A stretch of 64,000 bases of DNA from Streptomyces chromofuscus (GTDB lineage Bacteria > Actinomycetota > Actinomycetes > Streptomycetales > Streptomycetaceae): NCBI RefSeq assembly GCF_015160875.1, contig NZ_CP063374.1:1736001-1800000 (forward strand). Direction: 5' to 3'. Positions 17,279 through 28,784 of the stretch are shown here, one piece after another (position 1 is the stretch's first letter; every line of letters begins with the position of its first letter). Under the pieces are notes generated by a model. It searched no databases, had not been told where the DNA came from, and saw only the letters and a program-made list of their open reading frames with translations. A program made the translations under genes and the position numbers.

Positions 17279-18319
17279 GTGCGTACCGAACCAAAGCTGA
17301 CCCGGCTCGACCGGATCTTCGCCCGACTGGACCGTGAACCCGAACGGCCGGTCCTGGACGTGCCGCGCATGACGCGGCACCGGGTGGTGCTCTTCGGCGC
17401 GACGCTCGCCTTCTACCTCACGATCGTCCTGGCCGTGGTGACCACCTCGTGGCTGGTCCGGTTCGACTGGCAGGCGATGCTCTTCCGGCCGTACCAGCAG
17501 TGGCCGGAGATCCACGCGTTCCTGGACTACTGGGTGGTGCTCGGCCAACGCGGCCCGACCGCCGTGATGGTCGCCGCCTGGCTCGGCTGGCGGTCCTGGC
17601 GGCAGCACACCCTGCGGCCGCTGCTGGCCTTCGGCGCGGCCCTGCTGCTGCTGAACGTGAGCGTGGGCGCCGTGAAGTACGGCCTGGGCCGCTCGGGCCC
17701 GCACTACGCGACCGAGGTCGGCTCCAACGAGATGTGGCACTGGTTCCAAGCCGGCAGTGACATATTTCCCTCGGGACACACCGCGAACGCCGTCGTGACC
17801 TGGGGCATCCTCGCCTACCTGGCCACCTCGCCGCGGGCCCGGCGCTGGTTGTCGGCCCTGTCGGCCGTGCTGTCGCTCAGCGTCGGCCTGACCACGGTGT
17901 ATCTCGGTACGCACTGGCTGAGCGATGTGCTGCTGGGCTGGACGGCGGGGCTGCTGATCCTGCTGGGACTGCCGTGGTTCGAGCCGCCGATCGCCCGTGC
18001 CGAGGCCTGGCTGCTGGGCCTGCGCGACCGCTGGCCGGCCGGCGCGAGCCGTACGACACCGCAGGCCGCGCCGGTGCCGGCCACCGTGCCCGTCACGGTC
18101 GCCCCGCTCCCGGCCTCGGAGGAGGAGGCGCCGCCGCGCGAGACCGTCTCCCAGACGGCGGCCCGCCCCCCGCGGGCGCCGGTGTTCCTGGCGCCGGGCC
18201 CGCACACCACCCGCGCGGAGCGCACGCCGGTCAGCCCGGCCGGCAGCCGCCGACCGCAGCACCCCGAGCGCGCCACGCGCGGCTCGACCCCGGCGGCCCG
18301 TCCCCTCACGGGCGGCTGA
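17279..18319 (+). CDS. PAP2-family membrane phosphatase
   Basis: This 346-aa integral membrane phosphatase probably acts on lipid phosphates such as phosphatidate or undecaprenyl diphosphate at the outer membrane face. Membrane helices lie at about residues 40-62, 95-115 and 120-140. PAP2 motifs are KYGLGRSGP (motif 1), PSGHT (motif 2) and VYLGTHWLSDVLLG (motif 3, with the catalytic His). The C-terminal ~100 residues are a Pro/Ala/Thr-rich, probably disordered tail. The GTG at 17279 starts the conserved RTEPKLTRLDRIFARLD segment. The upstream region (17039-17278) is noticeably poorer in G+C than its surroundings. It converges on the I78 gene at a strong terminator. Confidence 0.87.
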   Translation: MRTEPKLTRLDRIFARLDREPERPVLDVPRMTRHRVVLFGATLAFYLTIVLAVVTTSWLVRFDWQAMLFRPYQQWPEIHAFLDYWVVLGQRGPTAVMVAAWLGWRSWRQHTLRPLLAFGAALLLLNVSVGAVKYGLGRSGPHYATEVGSNEMWHWFQAGSDIFPSGHTANAVVTWGILAYLATSPRARRWLSALSAVLSLSVGLTTVYLGTHWLSDVLLGWTAGLLILLGLPWFEPPIARAEAWLLGLRDRWPAGASRTTPQAAPVPATVPVTVAPLPASEEEAPPRETVSQTAARPPRAPVFLAPGPHTTRAERTPVSPAGSRRPQHPERATRGSTPAARPLTGG

Positions 18320-18337
18320 CCGGCCCGGACGCAGGCC

Positions 18338-18376
18338 GAAAGGCCCCGGTTCCCGCAGTGGGAACCGGGGCCTTTC
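18338..18376. terminator. strong bidirectional terminator
   Basis: A perfect 17-bp stem, gaaaggccccggttccc with its complement, closes on a gcagt loop between two convergent genes. Confidence 0.92.
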
Positions 18377-18400
18377 CGCGTGGCGGAGCCGCGTGTCCGG

Positions 18401-18610
18401 TCAGCCCTTCCAGGCCCGTGTCACCGTGCTGTCCTTCACCTCGAAGTTCAGCCGGCCGACCCGGTACTCCATCGTGATGATCGTCCCCGGCGGCAGCGAA
18501 CGCACCGTCGTCCAGCCACGCCCACGCGCGCGTTCCTCCGCGTCGGCCTGCGGGAGACCGACGTAGGTCTCGGGATCGTCATCGGGTTCGGATGTCGAGA
18601 ACGGTGCCAT
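18401..18610 (-). CDS. I78-family peptidase-inhibitor-like small protein
   Basis: The 69-aa protein matches the small inhibitor I78 fold: ADAEERARGRGW, then VRSLPPGTIITMEYRVGRLNFEV and a final VTRAWKG. Family members bind serine proteases through the loop before the central strands. No signal peptide is visible, so it would act in the cytoplasm, and a link to the secreted proteases at 7-10 kb is not implied. Confidence 0.8.
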   Translation of the reverse strand: MAPFSTSEPDDDPETYVGLPQADAEERARGRGWTTVRSLPPGTIITMEYRVGRLNFEVKDSTVTRAWKG

Positions 18611-18732
18611 GCCGCCACGCTAGGCGCTGCGGGGCGGGCGTGGGAAGTGGACGCCGTGCACCGTCCGTCACTGGTCCCCTTCCGGTCACGCTTCTGTCAC
18701 AGGATCACGACACGCGTTTCAGTGGAACTCCG

Positions 18733-20030
18733 TCACACGGACGGGCGGTTCCGTCCCCCTTGCGGCCGTACACGAACGCAATTTTCGCGCGGGGCCGTGG
18801 CGCCGTGAATAGCGCGACCCAAAACTTCGCGACCGAATGCCCCCGGACGCCTTTTCCTTCCGATTCCGAACGGGCCCGGGACAGCCACGCAGGCGCACAG
18901 GAAATACACATTCTCGGCACAGAATCCGCGTGCGCCGTCGTTGGTCGCGCCCGGGGCCGCGCGCGCGTCAGTGCCAGGAACGTCGAGGTCGACAGCCCTT
19001 GAGGCCACGGCCGCCCCGACGTGCGACCGCACACCACCCGGGGTGCGCCGAGCGTCGCGCCATTCGGGCACCCCGCGTCGCAGGGCCCGGCTCAGGCGGT
19101 CCCGGGCGACCGTGATCGCCTCGGTCAGTTCCGCCGGCTCCAGCACCTCGAACTCCAAGCCCAGCAGCATCACGTGGAGGACCATCACGTCCAGGCTCGC
19201 CGCCCCGGTGCGCAGGACGCACGCGTCGTCGCCGTCGGGCTCCAGCGTCCCGTCGGACGGTGAGACCCGCTCGGCCGCCTCCGCGAGCGGCACCAGCAGC
19301 CGTACGACGGCCCGCGTGGCGTACGCGCGCGTGGAGACCCCCTGCGACACGTAGGCGGCCAGGTCCTCGGCGGGCGGGGTGCGCGGGGCGCAGCGGGGGC
19401 CGTGCGGCGGTTTCGGCGTGATGCGGTCGACGCGGAACGTCCGCCAGTCGTCCCGGTCGAGATCCCAGGCGACGAGGTACCAGCGCCGTTCCGTGCACAC
19501 CAGGCGGTGCGGTTCGACCGTGCGGCGGGTGGAGGCGCCGTCGTGCGCGAGGTACTCGAAGCGCAGCCGCTCGGCGTCCCGGCACAGTCCCGCCGGCTCG
19601 GTCAGCAGCGAAGGGTCGACGACGGCCCGCGGGCCCGGAGCATCGGCACGGTGAAGGCGTTGAGGGCGCCGACCCGGCGGCGCAGCCGGTACGGCAGCAC
19701 CTGCTCCAGCTTGGCGAGCGCCCGGACGGAGCTCTCGCCGATGCCCTCGACGCCCTGCCCGGCCGCCGTGCGCAGGCCGACGGCGACCGCGACGGCCTCG
19801 TCGTCGTCCAGCAGCAGCGGCGGCAGCTCGGCACCCGCGCCCAGCCGATAGCCGCCGCCCGTGCCCGGGCTGGCGTTGACCGGGTAACCCAGCTCGCGCA
19901 GCCGCTCGGCGTCCCGGCGCACGGTCCTGGGGGTGACGCCCAGGCGCTCGGCCAGCTCGGCGCCGGACCACTCACGGTGCGCCTGGAGCAGGGACAGCAG
20001 GCGCAGCAGACGGGCGGAGGTCTCGAGCAT
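18733..20030 (-). pseudogene. YafY-type HTH/WYL transcriptional regulator, frameshifted
   Basis: The N-terminal 130 codons from ATG 20030 give a DeoR-like winged helix (LAERLGVTPRTVRRDAERLR) and the start of the sensor region, ending at ALNAFTVPMLR. The rest, beginning VVDPSLLTEPAGLCRD, continues only in another frame and holds the WYL-type domain (VEPHRLV..RRWYLVAWDLD, FRVDRI). The switch falls in the self-complementary tract gggcccgcgggcc near 19635-19645. The normal C-terminus should fall near 19050, but the frame runs about 100 codons further, to 18733. It could be a true pseudogene, a sequencing indel in a GC palindrome, or recoding. It would have been a ligand-responsive repressor, perhaps of the acyltransferase gene that ends 11 bp upstream. 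Confidence 0.72.
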
Positions 20031-20041
20031 GCGCCCGAGTA

Positions 20042-22216
20042 TCACCCACCCGGACGCCGGCTCAGGTCCGCTCCGAAGAGCCGCAGCAGTTCGTCCTCCA
20101 CGACCGGGGTGAGCGCCGCGACGTAGCCGTCCGCCAGGTGACCGAAGTCCCGGTAGACCATGGTGTTGCCGACCACGACCGGGCAGTTGCCGGACGGGGC
20201 GCAGATCCAGTCGTAGGGGTCGATGAGCGTCACGTCCTCGGCGGCCGCCGCGGCCCGGATCGCCTCGGTGACCTCGGGCTTGGGGTCGGCGCTCGAACGG
20301 TGCCGGGCGCAGTCGCTCAGGCTGTCGGGGTGCGCCACCGCGCAGTCCACCGCGTTGTTCTTCGGCCAGGGGGTGTCCAGGACGGTGAGCACCTTGGTGT
20401 GGCCGCCCTGCTGGAGCATCCGGTAGGTCTCGGCCTGTCCCCGGCCCCACACCTCGGCCATGTCGCCTGGCCCGTACAGCTTCGCCGAGTTGGAGCTCGA
20501 CGTGATGACGAGCTCGGGCTCCAGCTCACGGATCCTGTCGAGGGTCACCGCACGCCAGTCGTCGCAGGAGGAGTACGGGCCGCCCTGCCACTCGATGGTG
20601 ATCTGGGAGATCTTGCACGCGTTCTTGGTGAACGAGTAGAGCCGCCAGTGGTGCTTGCGGGCGATCGCGTCGAGCGCCGGGAACCACTGCGCCACGTGCG
20701 AGTCGCCGAAGAGGACCACGGAGCGGTCGGCGGTGCGGTCGCCGTACAGACAGGGCTGTGTCTGCACCTTGTCGGTCATTTCCAGGGCGCAGTCGTCGGT
20801 GTAGACGGCGGACCTCTTGTAGGCGGTGTCCCGCATGCTCGGCGTGAGGTTGGACGGGAGCTTCTCCACCGGTTGCCCGAGCAGCTCGGTCAGTGCGGCA
20901 CGGGGGTCGGACGCGCTCGCGATGGTCTCCTTCGTGTCGGGCCGTGCCGTGCCCGAGCTCAGGGCGGGCGGGAACTGCGCGGCGAGCACCGCGGCGGCGG
21001 CCGCGGCGGCCGACAGGCCGAGGCCGAGCGAGAGTCCCCGGCGGGCACGGGTCTTGAACGCGCGGTGGAAACGCATCGGGTTCTCGACCAGGTGCAGGGT
21101 GCCCCAGGCGAGGACGATGCCGCCCAGCGCGGCGATCAGCCGCAGCGGCCCGTCGTGCTCGCCGAATCCGGCGGCGGCCGGAACGATGAGGATGAGCGGC
21201 CAGTGCCACAGGTACCAGGCGTAGGAGATCCCGCCGATCCAGACGGCGGGCCGCAGCGACAGGAGCGCGCCCGCGCCGTATCGGCCGGCGGCGGCCCCTC
21301 CGGCGAGGACGGCGGCGGCGCCGGCGACCGGGATGACGGCGTGGTGGCCGGGGAAGGGGGTGCTCTCGTCGAACGCCACGGCCGCGTAGGCGATGGCGGC
21401 CAGGCCGGCCCAGCTCAGGGCCGCCGCGACCGGGCGCGGGATGTCGTCGAGGCGGTGCGCCGCCAGGGCCAGCAGGGCGCCCACCGCCAGCTCCCAGATC
21501 CGCCCCTGCGACCCGAAGTAGGCCCAGGAGGGGGAGGTCTCGGTGAGGTGGAGGTTCAGGGCGAAGGAGCCGGCGGCCAGGGCGAGCAGCGGGATCGCCA
21601 GCAGGACCCGGCGCCGGAAGAGCTTGAGGGCGACGATCAGGACGATGGGCCAGATCAGATAGAACTGCTCCTCGACCGCCAGTGACCAGAAGTGCTGGAA
21701 CGGCGAGGGCGGCACGTCCGCGTTGAAGTAGTCGGTGCCCGCCTCGGCCAGCCGGAAGTTGACGACGTACCAGGCGGAGGCGATGGCGTCCTTGGCGTAG
21801 TCCGCGAAGCGCAGCGGGCCCAGGAAGAGCCAGGAGCCCGCCAGGGTCGCGAGGACGACGAGGGTGGAGGCGGGCAGCAGGCGCAGCGCCCGGCGCGCGT
21901 AGAAGCGGCCCAGCGATATGCGGCCCTCGCGGGTCCACTCACGCAGCATCAGCGAGGTGATCAGGAACCCGGATATGACGAAGAAGACGTCCACGCCGAT
22001 GTATCCACCGGCCACGTGGGGCACCCCCGAGTGGGAGAGCACCACGAGCGAGACCGCGACCGCGCGCAGGCCCTGGATGTCCCGTCTCAGTCCGGGACCG
22101 CCCGTGGGAGCGGACGGTTTCCCGCGGTCCGCGGAAGCACCGTCCCGCGGTGCCGGAACGGACGGGCTGTCATCGGAAGCAGGCCGCGCGGGGTGCACGA
22201 GGCGGCGGACGGGCAC
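20042..22216 (-). CDS. acyltransferase-3 / SGNH-hydrolase fusion membrane protein (OafA-like)
   Basis: The 724-aa protein has a ten-helix acyltransferase-3 domain (about residues 45-390). Its signature segments are RDIQGLRAVAV, GVDVFFVISGFLIT, RFYARRALRLLPA and FQHFWSLAVEEQFYL. A C-terminal extracellular SGNH domain follows, with the nucleophile in LFGDSHVAQW and the Asp/His pair in YRDFGHLADGY. Such proteins transfer acetyl groups to cell-surface glycans or exported metabolites. The polar N-terminus of ~40 residues precedes the first helix. The start is GTG at 22216 with AAGGAGA upstream. It runs into the broken WYL regulator, whose start is 11 bp beyond the stop. Confidence 0.9.
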   Translation of the reverse strand: MPVRRLVHPARPASDDSPSVPAPRDGASADRGKPSAPTGGPGLRRDIQGLRAVAVSLVVLSHSGVPHVAGGYIGVDVFFVISGFLITSLMLREWTREGRISLGRFYARRALRLLPASTLVVLATLAGSWLFLGPLRFADYAKDAIASAWYVVNFRLAEAGTDYFNADVPPSPFQHFWSLAVEEQFYLIWPIVLIVALKLFRRRVLLAIPLLALAAGSFALNLHLTETSPSWAYFGSQGRIWELAVGALLALAAHRLDDIPRPVAAALSWAGLAAIAYAAVAFDESTPFPGHHAVIPVAGAAAVLAGGAAAGRYGAGALLSLRPAVWIGGISYAWYLWHWPLILIVPAAAGFGEHDGPLRLIAALGGIVLAWGTLHLVENPMRFHRAFKTRARRGLSLGLGLSAAAAAAAVLAAQFPPALSSGTARPDTKETIASASDPRAALTELLGQPVEKLPSNLTPSMRDTAYKRSAVYTDDCALEMTDKVQTQPCLYGDRTADRSVVLFGDSHVAQWFPALDAIARKHHWRLYSFTKNACKISQITIEWQGGPYSSCDDWRAVTLDRIRELEPELVITSSSNSAKLYGPGDMAEVWGRGQAETYRMLQQGGHTKVLTVLDTPWPKNNAVDCAVAHPDSLSDCARHRSSADPKPEVTEAIRAAAAAEDVTLIDPYDWICAPSGNCPVVVGNTMVYRDFGHLADGYVAALTPVVEDELLRLFGADLSRRPGG

Positions 22217-22404
22217 CGTGGAGATCTCCTTGCTCAGGGGGTGTCACCCGGCCGAGTACGGGTGTTCGCCCCGGAGCCGGACGATCGAACGTACCGTCGG
22301 CCGGGTCCGCGAGTCATGACGTTGTCATTACATCGTCATAACGGGCGGGTGGACCCGGCCTGAACGGGGACTGACCGTGACTGTACCGGAGCCGTCCGGG
22401 CGGC

Positions 22405-23022
<618 letters not shown>

Positions 23023-23130
23023 CTAGGCAGCGCCCCACGTGGGCCGTTCGCGCCGCGCCCGCTGCGCCGAGGGGCCCCACCCGGTCGGCGGACCGGCTGG
23101 AGCCCGTCGCCGCGTGCGGGAGAATGCGGC

Positions 23131-24336
<1,206 letters not shown>

Positions 24337-25119
24337 GTGCCGCGCATGCTCGACGTCAGCGACGAGGTTCGCGCCGAGATCGGCGACGAAGAAGCCGACC
24401 GGCTGCTCGCCGGAGACAACGCCCCGGGCAGTTACGACTGCACGTCCTGCCGCACTCCGGGCGACTCCGAGCGCGAGCGCACCAGCACCGTCCTGTTCAT
24501 CGGCGACGAGACCGCGGTGCTCGCCTTCGCCCACGCCGGCTGCCTGCCCTCGCAGGTCGTCCAGGTCACCGAGGAACAGCTCCAGGGCGCCGTGAGGTCC
24601 ATCAGCGGCAACCGCGGCGACCTGGAGCCCGAGACGGTCGTGCCCGAGCAGGCCGTGCTCGGGGTCACCAGCGGACTCGTGCTGATCGCCGGTGAGTTGC
24701 ACCCGGCGCTGGTCGTCGAACCCACCGGCCCCATCGTGCGTCCGGGCTCCACCGCCGCCGGGGACGACTTCCTGCCGCTGCTGATCGAGCAGGGCTTCAT
24801 GCCGGTGTCCGAGCTGAACTCCGTGCCTCCGGTGCTGCACGGCTGGTCGGTGCTGCTCGCCATGGGGCAGCTGCACGCGGTGCTCCAGCCGGGGGCCAAC
24901 GGCGGGCAGCCGGTGGCGTGGTGGCAGGCGCACCAGCCGCTGCAGGTGACCGAGGGGTGGCGGACGGCCGCCAACAAGCACCAGCAGGTGCTGATGTTCG
25001 CCGCACCCGTGGGCTCCATCGGGCGTCAGCCCCGGGAGGACCTGCTGCGGGACGCCCTGGACAAGGCCGCGGCCAACGGCAAGCTGGTCGCCGGCGTGCT
25101 GCCGCTCGCCGGGACGTGA
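24337..25119 (+). CDS. conserved actinobacterial protein of unknown function
   Basis: I do not recognise a domain with known function in this 260-aa soluble protein. The start is GTG at 24337 with GGGAG six bases upstream. Near the N-terminus DCTSC and a later HAGC could form a zinc site (Cys35, Cys38, His/Cys around residue 67). The middle has GVTSGLVLIAGELHPALVVE and a Trp-rich stretch (VAWWQAHQPLQVTEGW). There are no membrane segments or signal peptide. Composition and codon usage match the neighbours, so it is a real core gene. The next gene follows in the same direction 132 bp on. Confidence 0.7.
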   Translation: MPRMLDVSDEVRAEIGDEEADRLLAGDNAPGSYDCTSCRTPGDSERERTSTVLFIGDETAVLAFAHAGCLPSQVVQVTEEQLQGAVRSISGNRGDLEPETVVPEQAVLGVTSGLVLIAGELHPALVVEPTGPIVRPGSTAAGDDFLPLLIEQGFMPVSELNSVPPVLHGWSVLLAMGQLHAVLQPGANGGQPVAWWQAHQPLQVTEGWRTAANKHQQVLMFAAPVGSIGRQPREDLLRDALDKAAANGKLVAGVLPLAGT

Positions 25120-25251
25120 TCACCGGATCGCCGGAGGGGGCGCGGGAGCACCGGCGTCCTCGGGGCCGTCCGCCGCTGGCCACGCGGCACCGCTCCCCGC
25201 GAGGGACGTCGCCGACCGCATCCCTTCCCCTTCGGGGTCGTTTGGACATAC

Positions 25252-25620
25252 GTGCACGCATACGACGTTCCCCGCCGCCAGTCCTTGCAGCCGATTCCGT
25301 CCGCTCGGTCCGGTCAGGATCATTCCGGCGGGCCATCGGCCACGCCGATCTACGACGCGCTCTACGCCGAGTACGTCAAGAACTTCCGTGCGCTGCCGGG
25401 CGATCGGCGCGGCGAGGAGAACCTCGGGTTCACCGCGTTCTGGAACCTGCCGCACGGCTCGGGCAGCAGCGCCTACAGCGCCTACAGCGCGGGCGCGCAG
25501 AGCACCCGGCACAGCGGTGGCCAGCCGACCTGGCAGCGGGTCGGGACGATCGGGCAGCAGCAGTCCACCGGGACGCACCACGTCCCCGCACTGCCACCCG
25601 GCCCCCGCCGCGGCATCTGA
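25252..25620 (+). CDS. small conserved Streptomyces protein of unknown function
   Basis: The 122-aa protein has a conserved core PIYDALYAEYVKNFRALPGD, then GFTAFW, and a low-complexity tail with SAYSAYSA, RHSGGQ and a final HVPALPPGPRRG. I recall similar proteins next to der in other streptomycetes, all without known function. The start is GTG at 25252; an internal start closer to the conserved core is possible because the first 30 residues are variable. A strong terminator follows directly after the stop. Confidence 0.6.
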   Translation: MHAYDVPRRQSLQPIPSARSGQDHSGGPSATPIYDALYAEYVKNFRALPGDRRGEENLGFTAFWNLPHGSGSSAYSAYSAGAQSTRHSGGQPTWQRVGTIGQQQSTGTHHVPALPPGPRRGI

Positions 25621-25649
25621 GAAGGGCGGCCCCGCCGGGGCCGCCCTTC
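25621..25649. terminator. bidirectional terminator between small unknown gene and der
   Basis: gaagggcggcccc pairs perfectly with ggggccgcccttc across a 3-base loop and is followed by ttctt. Confidence 0.92.
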
Positions 25650-25663
25650 TTCATGCTCTGCCG

Positions 25664-27148
25664 CTACTTCCGCTTCGCGCCGCGCTTCTCGCGGACCCGC
25701 ACCGAGATGTGGATGGGCGTGCCCTCGAAGCCGAACTCCTCGCGCAGCCGCCGCTCGATGAAGCGCCGGTAGCCCGCCTCGATGAAGCCGGAGGCGAACA
25801 GCACGAACCGCGGCGGCTTCGTGCCGGCCTGGGTGCCGAACAGGATGCGCGGCTGCTTGCCGCCCCGGACCGGATGCGGATGGGCGGAGACCAGCTCGCC
25901 CAGGAACGCGTTCAGCCGGCCCGTCGGGACACGCGTCTCCCAGCCCGCCAGCGCCGTCTCGATCGCCGGGACCAGCTTCTCCATGTGCCGCCCGGTGCGC
26001 GCCGAGACGTTCACCCGGGGGGCCCAGGAGACCTGGCCCAGCTCGGTCTCGATCTCCCGCTCCAGGTAGTAGCGGCGCTCCTCGTCGAGGGTGTCCCACT
26101 TGTTGTACGCGATGACGAGCGCCCGGCCCGCCTCGACGGCCATGGTGACGATCCGCTGGTCCTGCACCGAGATGGACTCGGCGGCGTCGATGAGGACGAC
26201 GGCCACCTCGGCCTTCTCTACGGCGGCGGCGGTGCGCAAGGAGGCGTAGTAGTCGGCGCCCTGCTGGAGGTGGACCCGCTTGCGGATGCCCGCCGTGTCG
26301 ACGAACTTCCAGGTGGTGCCACCGAGTTCGATCAGTTCGTCGACCGGGTCGCGCGTGGTGCCGGCGAGTTCGTTGACGACGACGCGCTCCTCGCCTGCAA
26401 CCTTGTTCAGCAGCGAGGACTTGCCGACGTTCGGGCGGCCGATCAGGGCGATGCGGCGCGGACCGCCGACGCCGGTGCCGCCGACGGCGTCGCGCGGTGC
26501 CTCCGGCAGCGCCTCCAGGACGGCGTCCAGCATGTCGCCGGTGCCGCGGCCGTGCAGCGCGGACACCGGGTAGGGCTCGCCGAGGCCCAGGGACCACAGG
26601 TAGGCCGCGTCGGCCTCGCCGCTCGGGCCGTCGACCTTGTTGGCGCACAGCACGACGGGCTTGCCGGCCTTGCGCAGCAGTCGGACGACCGCCTCGTCGG
26701 TGTCGGTGGCGCCCACCTTGGCGTCGACCACGAAGACGACCGCGTCGGCCGCCTCGATGGCGAACTCGGCCTGCGCGGCCACGGAGGCGTCGATGCCGAA
26801 GACGTCCTGCTCCCAGCCGCCGGTGTCGACGACCTTGAAGCGGCGACCCGCCCACTCGGCCTCGTAGGTGACACGGTCGCGGGTGACGCCCGGCTTGTCC
26901 TCGACGACGGCCTCGCGGCGGCCGATGATGCGGTTCACCAGAGTCGACTTGCCGACGTTCGGGCGGCCGACCACGGCGAGGACGGGCAGCGGGCCGTGCC
27001 CGGCCGCCTCGATGGCGCCCTCGACGTCCTCCAGGTCGAAGCCCTCTTCGGCGGCGAGCTCCATGAACTCCGCGTACTCGGCGTCGCCGAGCGCCCCGTG
27101 ATCGTGCTCGAACGCGTCCGAGCCGTCGGGCTGGATCTGGTCGTTCAT
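25664..27148 (-). CDS. der: ribosome-biogenesis GTPase Der (EngA)
   Basis: This 494-aa essential GTPase has two tandem G domains that assist 50S assembly. G1 motifs are [13 protein letters not shown] (near residue 62) and [13 protein letters not shown] (near residue 238). Each is followed by a DTGG or DTAG switch and an NKxD (NKVD, NKWD). The C-terminal KH-like domain includes [14 protein letters not shown] and ends with basic RGAKRK. The acidic N-terminal ~50 residues are an actinobacterial extension. It is followed by plsC and cmk upstream in the same direction, as commonly seen in actinobacteria. Confidence 0.96.
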   Translation of the reverse strand: MNDQIQPDGSDAFEHDHGALGDAEYAEFMELAAEEGFDLEDVEGAIEAAGHGPLPVLAVVGRPNVGKSTLVNRIIGRREAVVEDKPGVTRDRVTYEAEWAGRRFKVVDTGGWEQDVFGIDASVAAQAEFAIEAADAVVFVVDAKVGATDTDEAVVRLLRKAGKPVVLCANKVDGPSGEADAAYLWSLGLGEPYPVSALHGRGTGDMLDAVLEALPEAPRDAVGGTGVGGPRRIALIGRPNVGKSSLLNKVAGEERVVVNELAGTTRDPVDELIELGGTTWKFVDTAGIRKRVHLQQGADYYASLRTAAAVEKAEVAVVLIDAAESISVQDQRIVTMAVEAGRALVIAYNKWDTLDEERRYYLEREIETELGQVSWAPRVNVSARTGRHMEKLVPAIETALAGWETRVPTGRLNAFLGELVSAHPHPVRGGKQPRILFGTQAGTKPPRFVLFASGFIEAGYRRFIERRLREEFGFEGTPIHISVRVREKRGAKRK

Positions 27149-27271
27149 GAAGTCCGTACCTCGTCGTTCATCGTGGTGATCGGTGGAGCACCCGGTTCGG
27201 GGTGATCCACTACTCAGTGTCGCCCAGCGCCCGGTCGGGCGCCCGGCGTTTTCGGCCCGCTTCCCGGACCG

Positions 27272-27943
27272 TCAGACCCGCCCGCCGGGGGCGGCGAGCC
27301 GGCCGGTGAGCCGTCTGGCCTGCTCCAGGTGCTCGGTGAGCTGCTTCTGGATGCGCTCGGTCGCCTCGTCCAGCGCCGTGCGCGTACGCCGCCCGCTGCC
27401 GTCGCCCGCCTCGAGCGGTTCGCCGAAGACGACGTCGACGCGGTGCCGCAGCGGAGGCAGCCCCTTTATCAACCGTCCCGGCCGTTCGGAACTTCCCAGG
27501 ACGGCGACCGGGACGACCGGGGCGCCGCTGCGCACGGCGAAGTAGGCGAGGCCGGCCCGCAGCGCGGCGAAGTCTCCCTCCCCGCGGGTGCCCTCGGGGA
27601 ATATCCCCAGCACGCCGCCGGCCGACAGCACGTCCAGCGCCCGGGTGACGGCCGTGCGGTCGGTGCTCTGCCGGTCCACCTTCACCTGACCGATCCTGGT
27701 CAGGAAGGGGTCGAGCGGGCCGACGAACGCCTCCTTCTTGATCAGGAAGTGCACCGGCCGGGGCGCGACGCCCATCACCATCGGACCGTCGATGTTGTGG
27801 GAGTGGTTGACGGCGAAGATGGCCGGGCCGGTCGCCGGGACCTTCCAGGCGCCCAGCACCCGGGGCCGCCACAGCGCGTGCATCAGCGAGAGGCCGATGC
27901 GCCGGCCGGTCTCCGCGCCCCGCCGGGACGGTGCCTCGGTCAC
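27272..27943 (-). CDS. plsC: 1-acyl-sn-glycerol-3-phosphate acyltransferase-like protein
   Basis: The 223-aa membrane-associated acyltransferase makes phosphatidic acid in phospholipid synthesis. The HX4D motif appears as NHSHNID and the glycerophosphate-binding motif as FPEGTRGEGDF, with PVVPVAVLGS further on. The start is GTG at 27943, overlapping the cmk stop codon (GTGA), so translation is coupled to cmk. Streptomycetes have several PlsC paralogues; the acyl donor and exact substrate are not evident. Confidence 0.86.
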   Translation of the reverse strand: MTEAPSRRGAETGRRIGLSLMHALWRPRVLGAWKVPATGPAIFAVNHSHNIDGPMVMGVAPRPVHFLIKKEAFVGPLDPFLTRIGQVKVDRQSTDRTAVTRALDVLSAGGVLGIFPEGTRGEGDFAALRAGLAYFAVRSGAPVVPVAVLGSSERPGRLIKGLPPLRHRVDVVFGEPLEAGDGSGRRTRTALDEATERIQKQLTEHLEQARRLTGRLAAPGGRV

Positions 27944-28620
27944 TTCGCCGCCCGCTTCTCCTCGACGAGGGTGACGACGCACTCGATGACCTGCGCCAGC
28001 GTGAGGTCGGTGGTGTCCACCTCGACCGCGTCGTCCGCCTTGGCGAGCGGCGAGGTCTTCCTGCCGGAGTCGGCGGCGTCCCGCTTGATCAGGGCCTCGC
28101 GGGTGGCGTCGACGTCCGCGTTCTTCAGCTCCCCGCTGCGCCGGGCGGCGCGGGCCTCCGGGGAGGCGGTGAGGAAGATCTTCAGGTCGGCGTCCGGCAG
28201 CACCGTCGTACCGATGTCACGGCCCTCGACGACGATGCCGTTGCGCGCGCCGGCCGCGATGGAGCGCTGGAGCTCGGTGATCCGGGCACGCACCTCGGGC
28301 ACCGCGCTGACCGCGCTGACCGTGGCGGTGACCTCCTGCGTGCGGATCGGGCCGGCGACGTCCACGCCGTCGACCGTGATCGTCGGCTGGACCGGGTCGG
28401 TGCCGGAGACGATGTCCGGCTTGCCGGCCACGGCGGCGATCTCCGACGGGTCGTCGACGTCGATCCCGTTGGTCACCATCCACCAGGTGATCGCCCGGTA
28501 CTGGGCACCGGTGTCCAGATAGCTCAGTCCGAGCTGCGCCGCCACCGCCTTCGACGTGCTCGACTTGCCCGTGCCGGAGGGGCCGTCGATGGCGACAATC
28601 ACTGCCGGGGCGCTTTCCAC
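27940..28620 (-). CDS. cmk: cytidylate kinase
   Basis: The 226-aa nucleoside-monophosphate kinase converts CMP and dCMP to diphosphates. The P-loop is DGPSGTGKSSTSK near residue 10, then YLDTGAQYRAITW, and IVVEGRDIGTTVLPDADLKIFLTAS with the LID region. The GTG at 28620 is preferred because the P-loop is then about 10 residues from the N-terminus, and AGGAAGG precedes it. The gene lies between tyrA and plsC and overlaps plsC by four bases. Together with pyrG at 44-45.6 kb it is a pyrimidine nucleotide step in this window. Confidence 0.95.
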   Translation of the reverse strand: MESAPAVIVAIDGPSGTGKSSTSKAVAAQLGLSYLDTGAQYRAITWWMVTNGIDVDDPSEIAAVAGKPDIVSGTDPVQPTITVDGVDVAGPIRTQEVTATVSAVSAVPEVRARITELQRSIAAGARNGIVVEGRDIGTTVLPDADLKIFLTASPEARAARRSGELKNADVDATREALIKRDAADSGRKTSPLAKADDAVEVDTTDLTLAQVIECVVTLVEEKRAAK

Positions 28621-28784
28621 TGTGGGGACCTTCCTGGGCCGGGGTGGTGGTGGGGGCGTGACGGTGCCCCGCACAAGGTTACTGGGTGCGGGTCACCCGG
28701 CCGGCCCACCCGCCGGGCGCCGACCGGCTGCGGCGGGCCGTCCGGCGTTCGAGCACGACAGCGTCCCCGCCTCGGCCCGAACGC

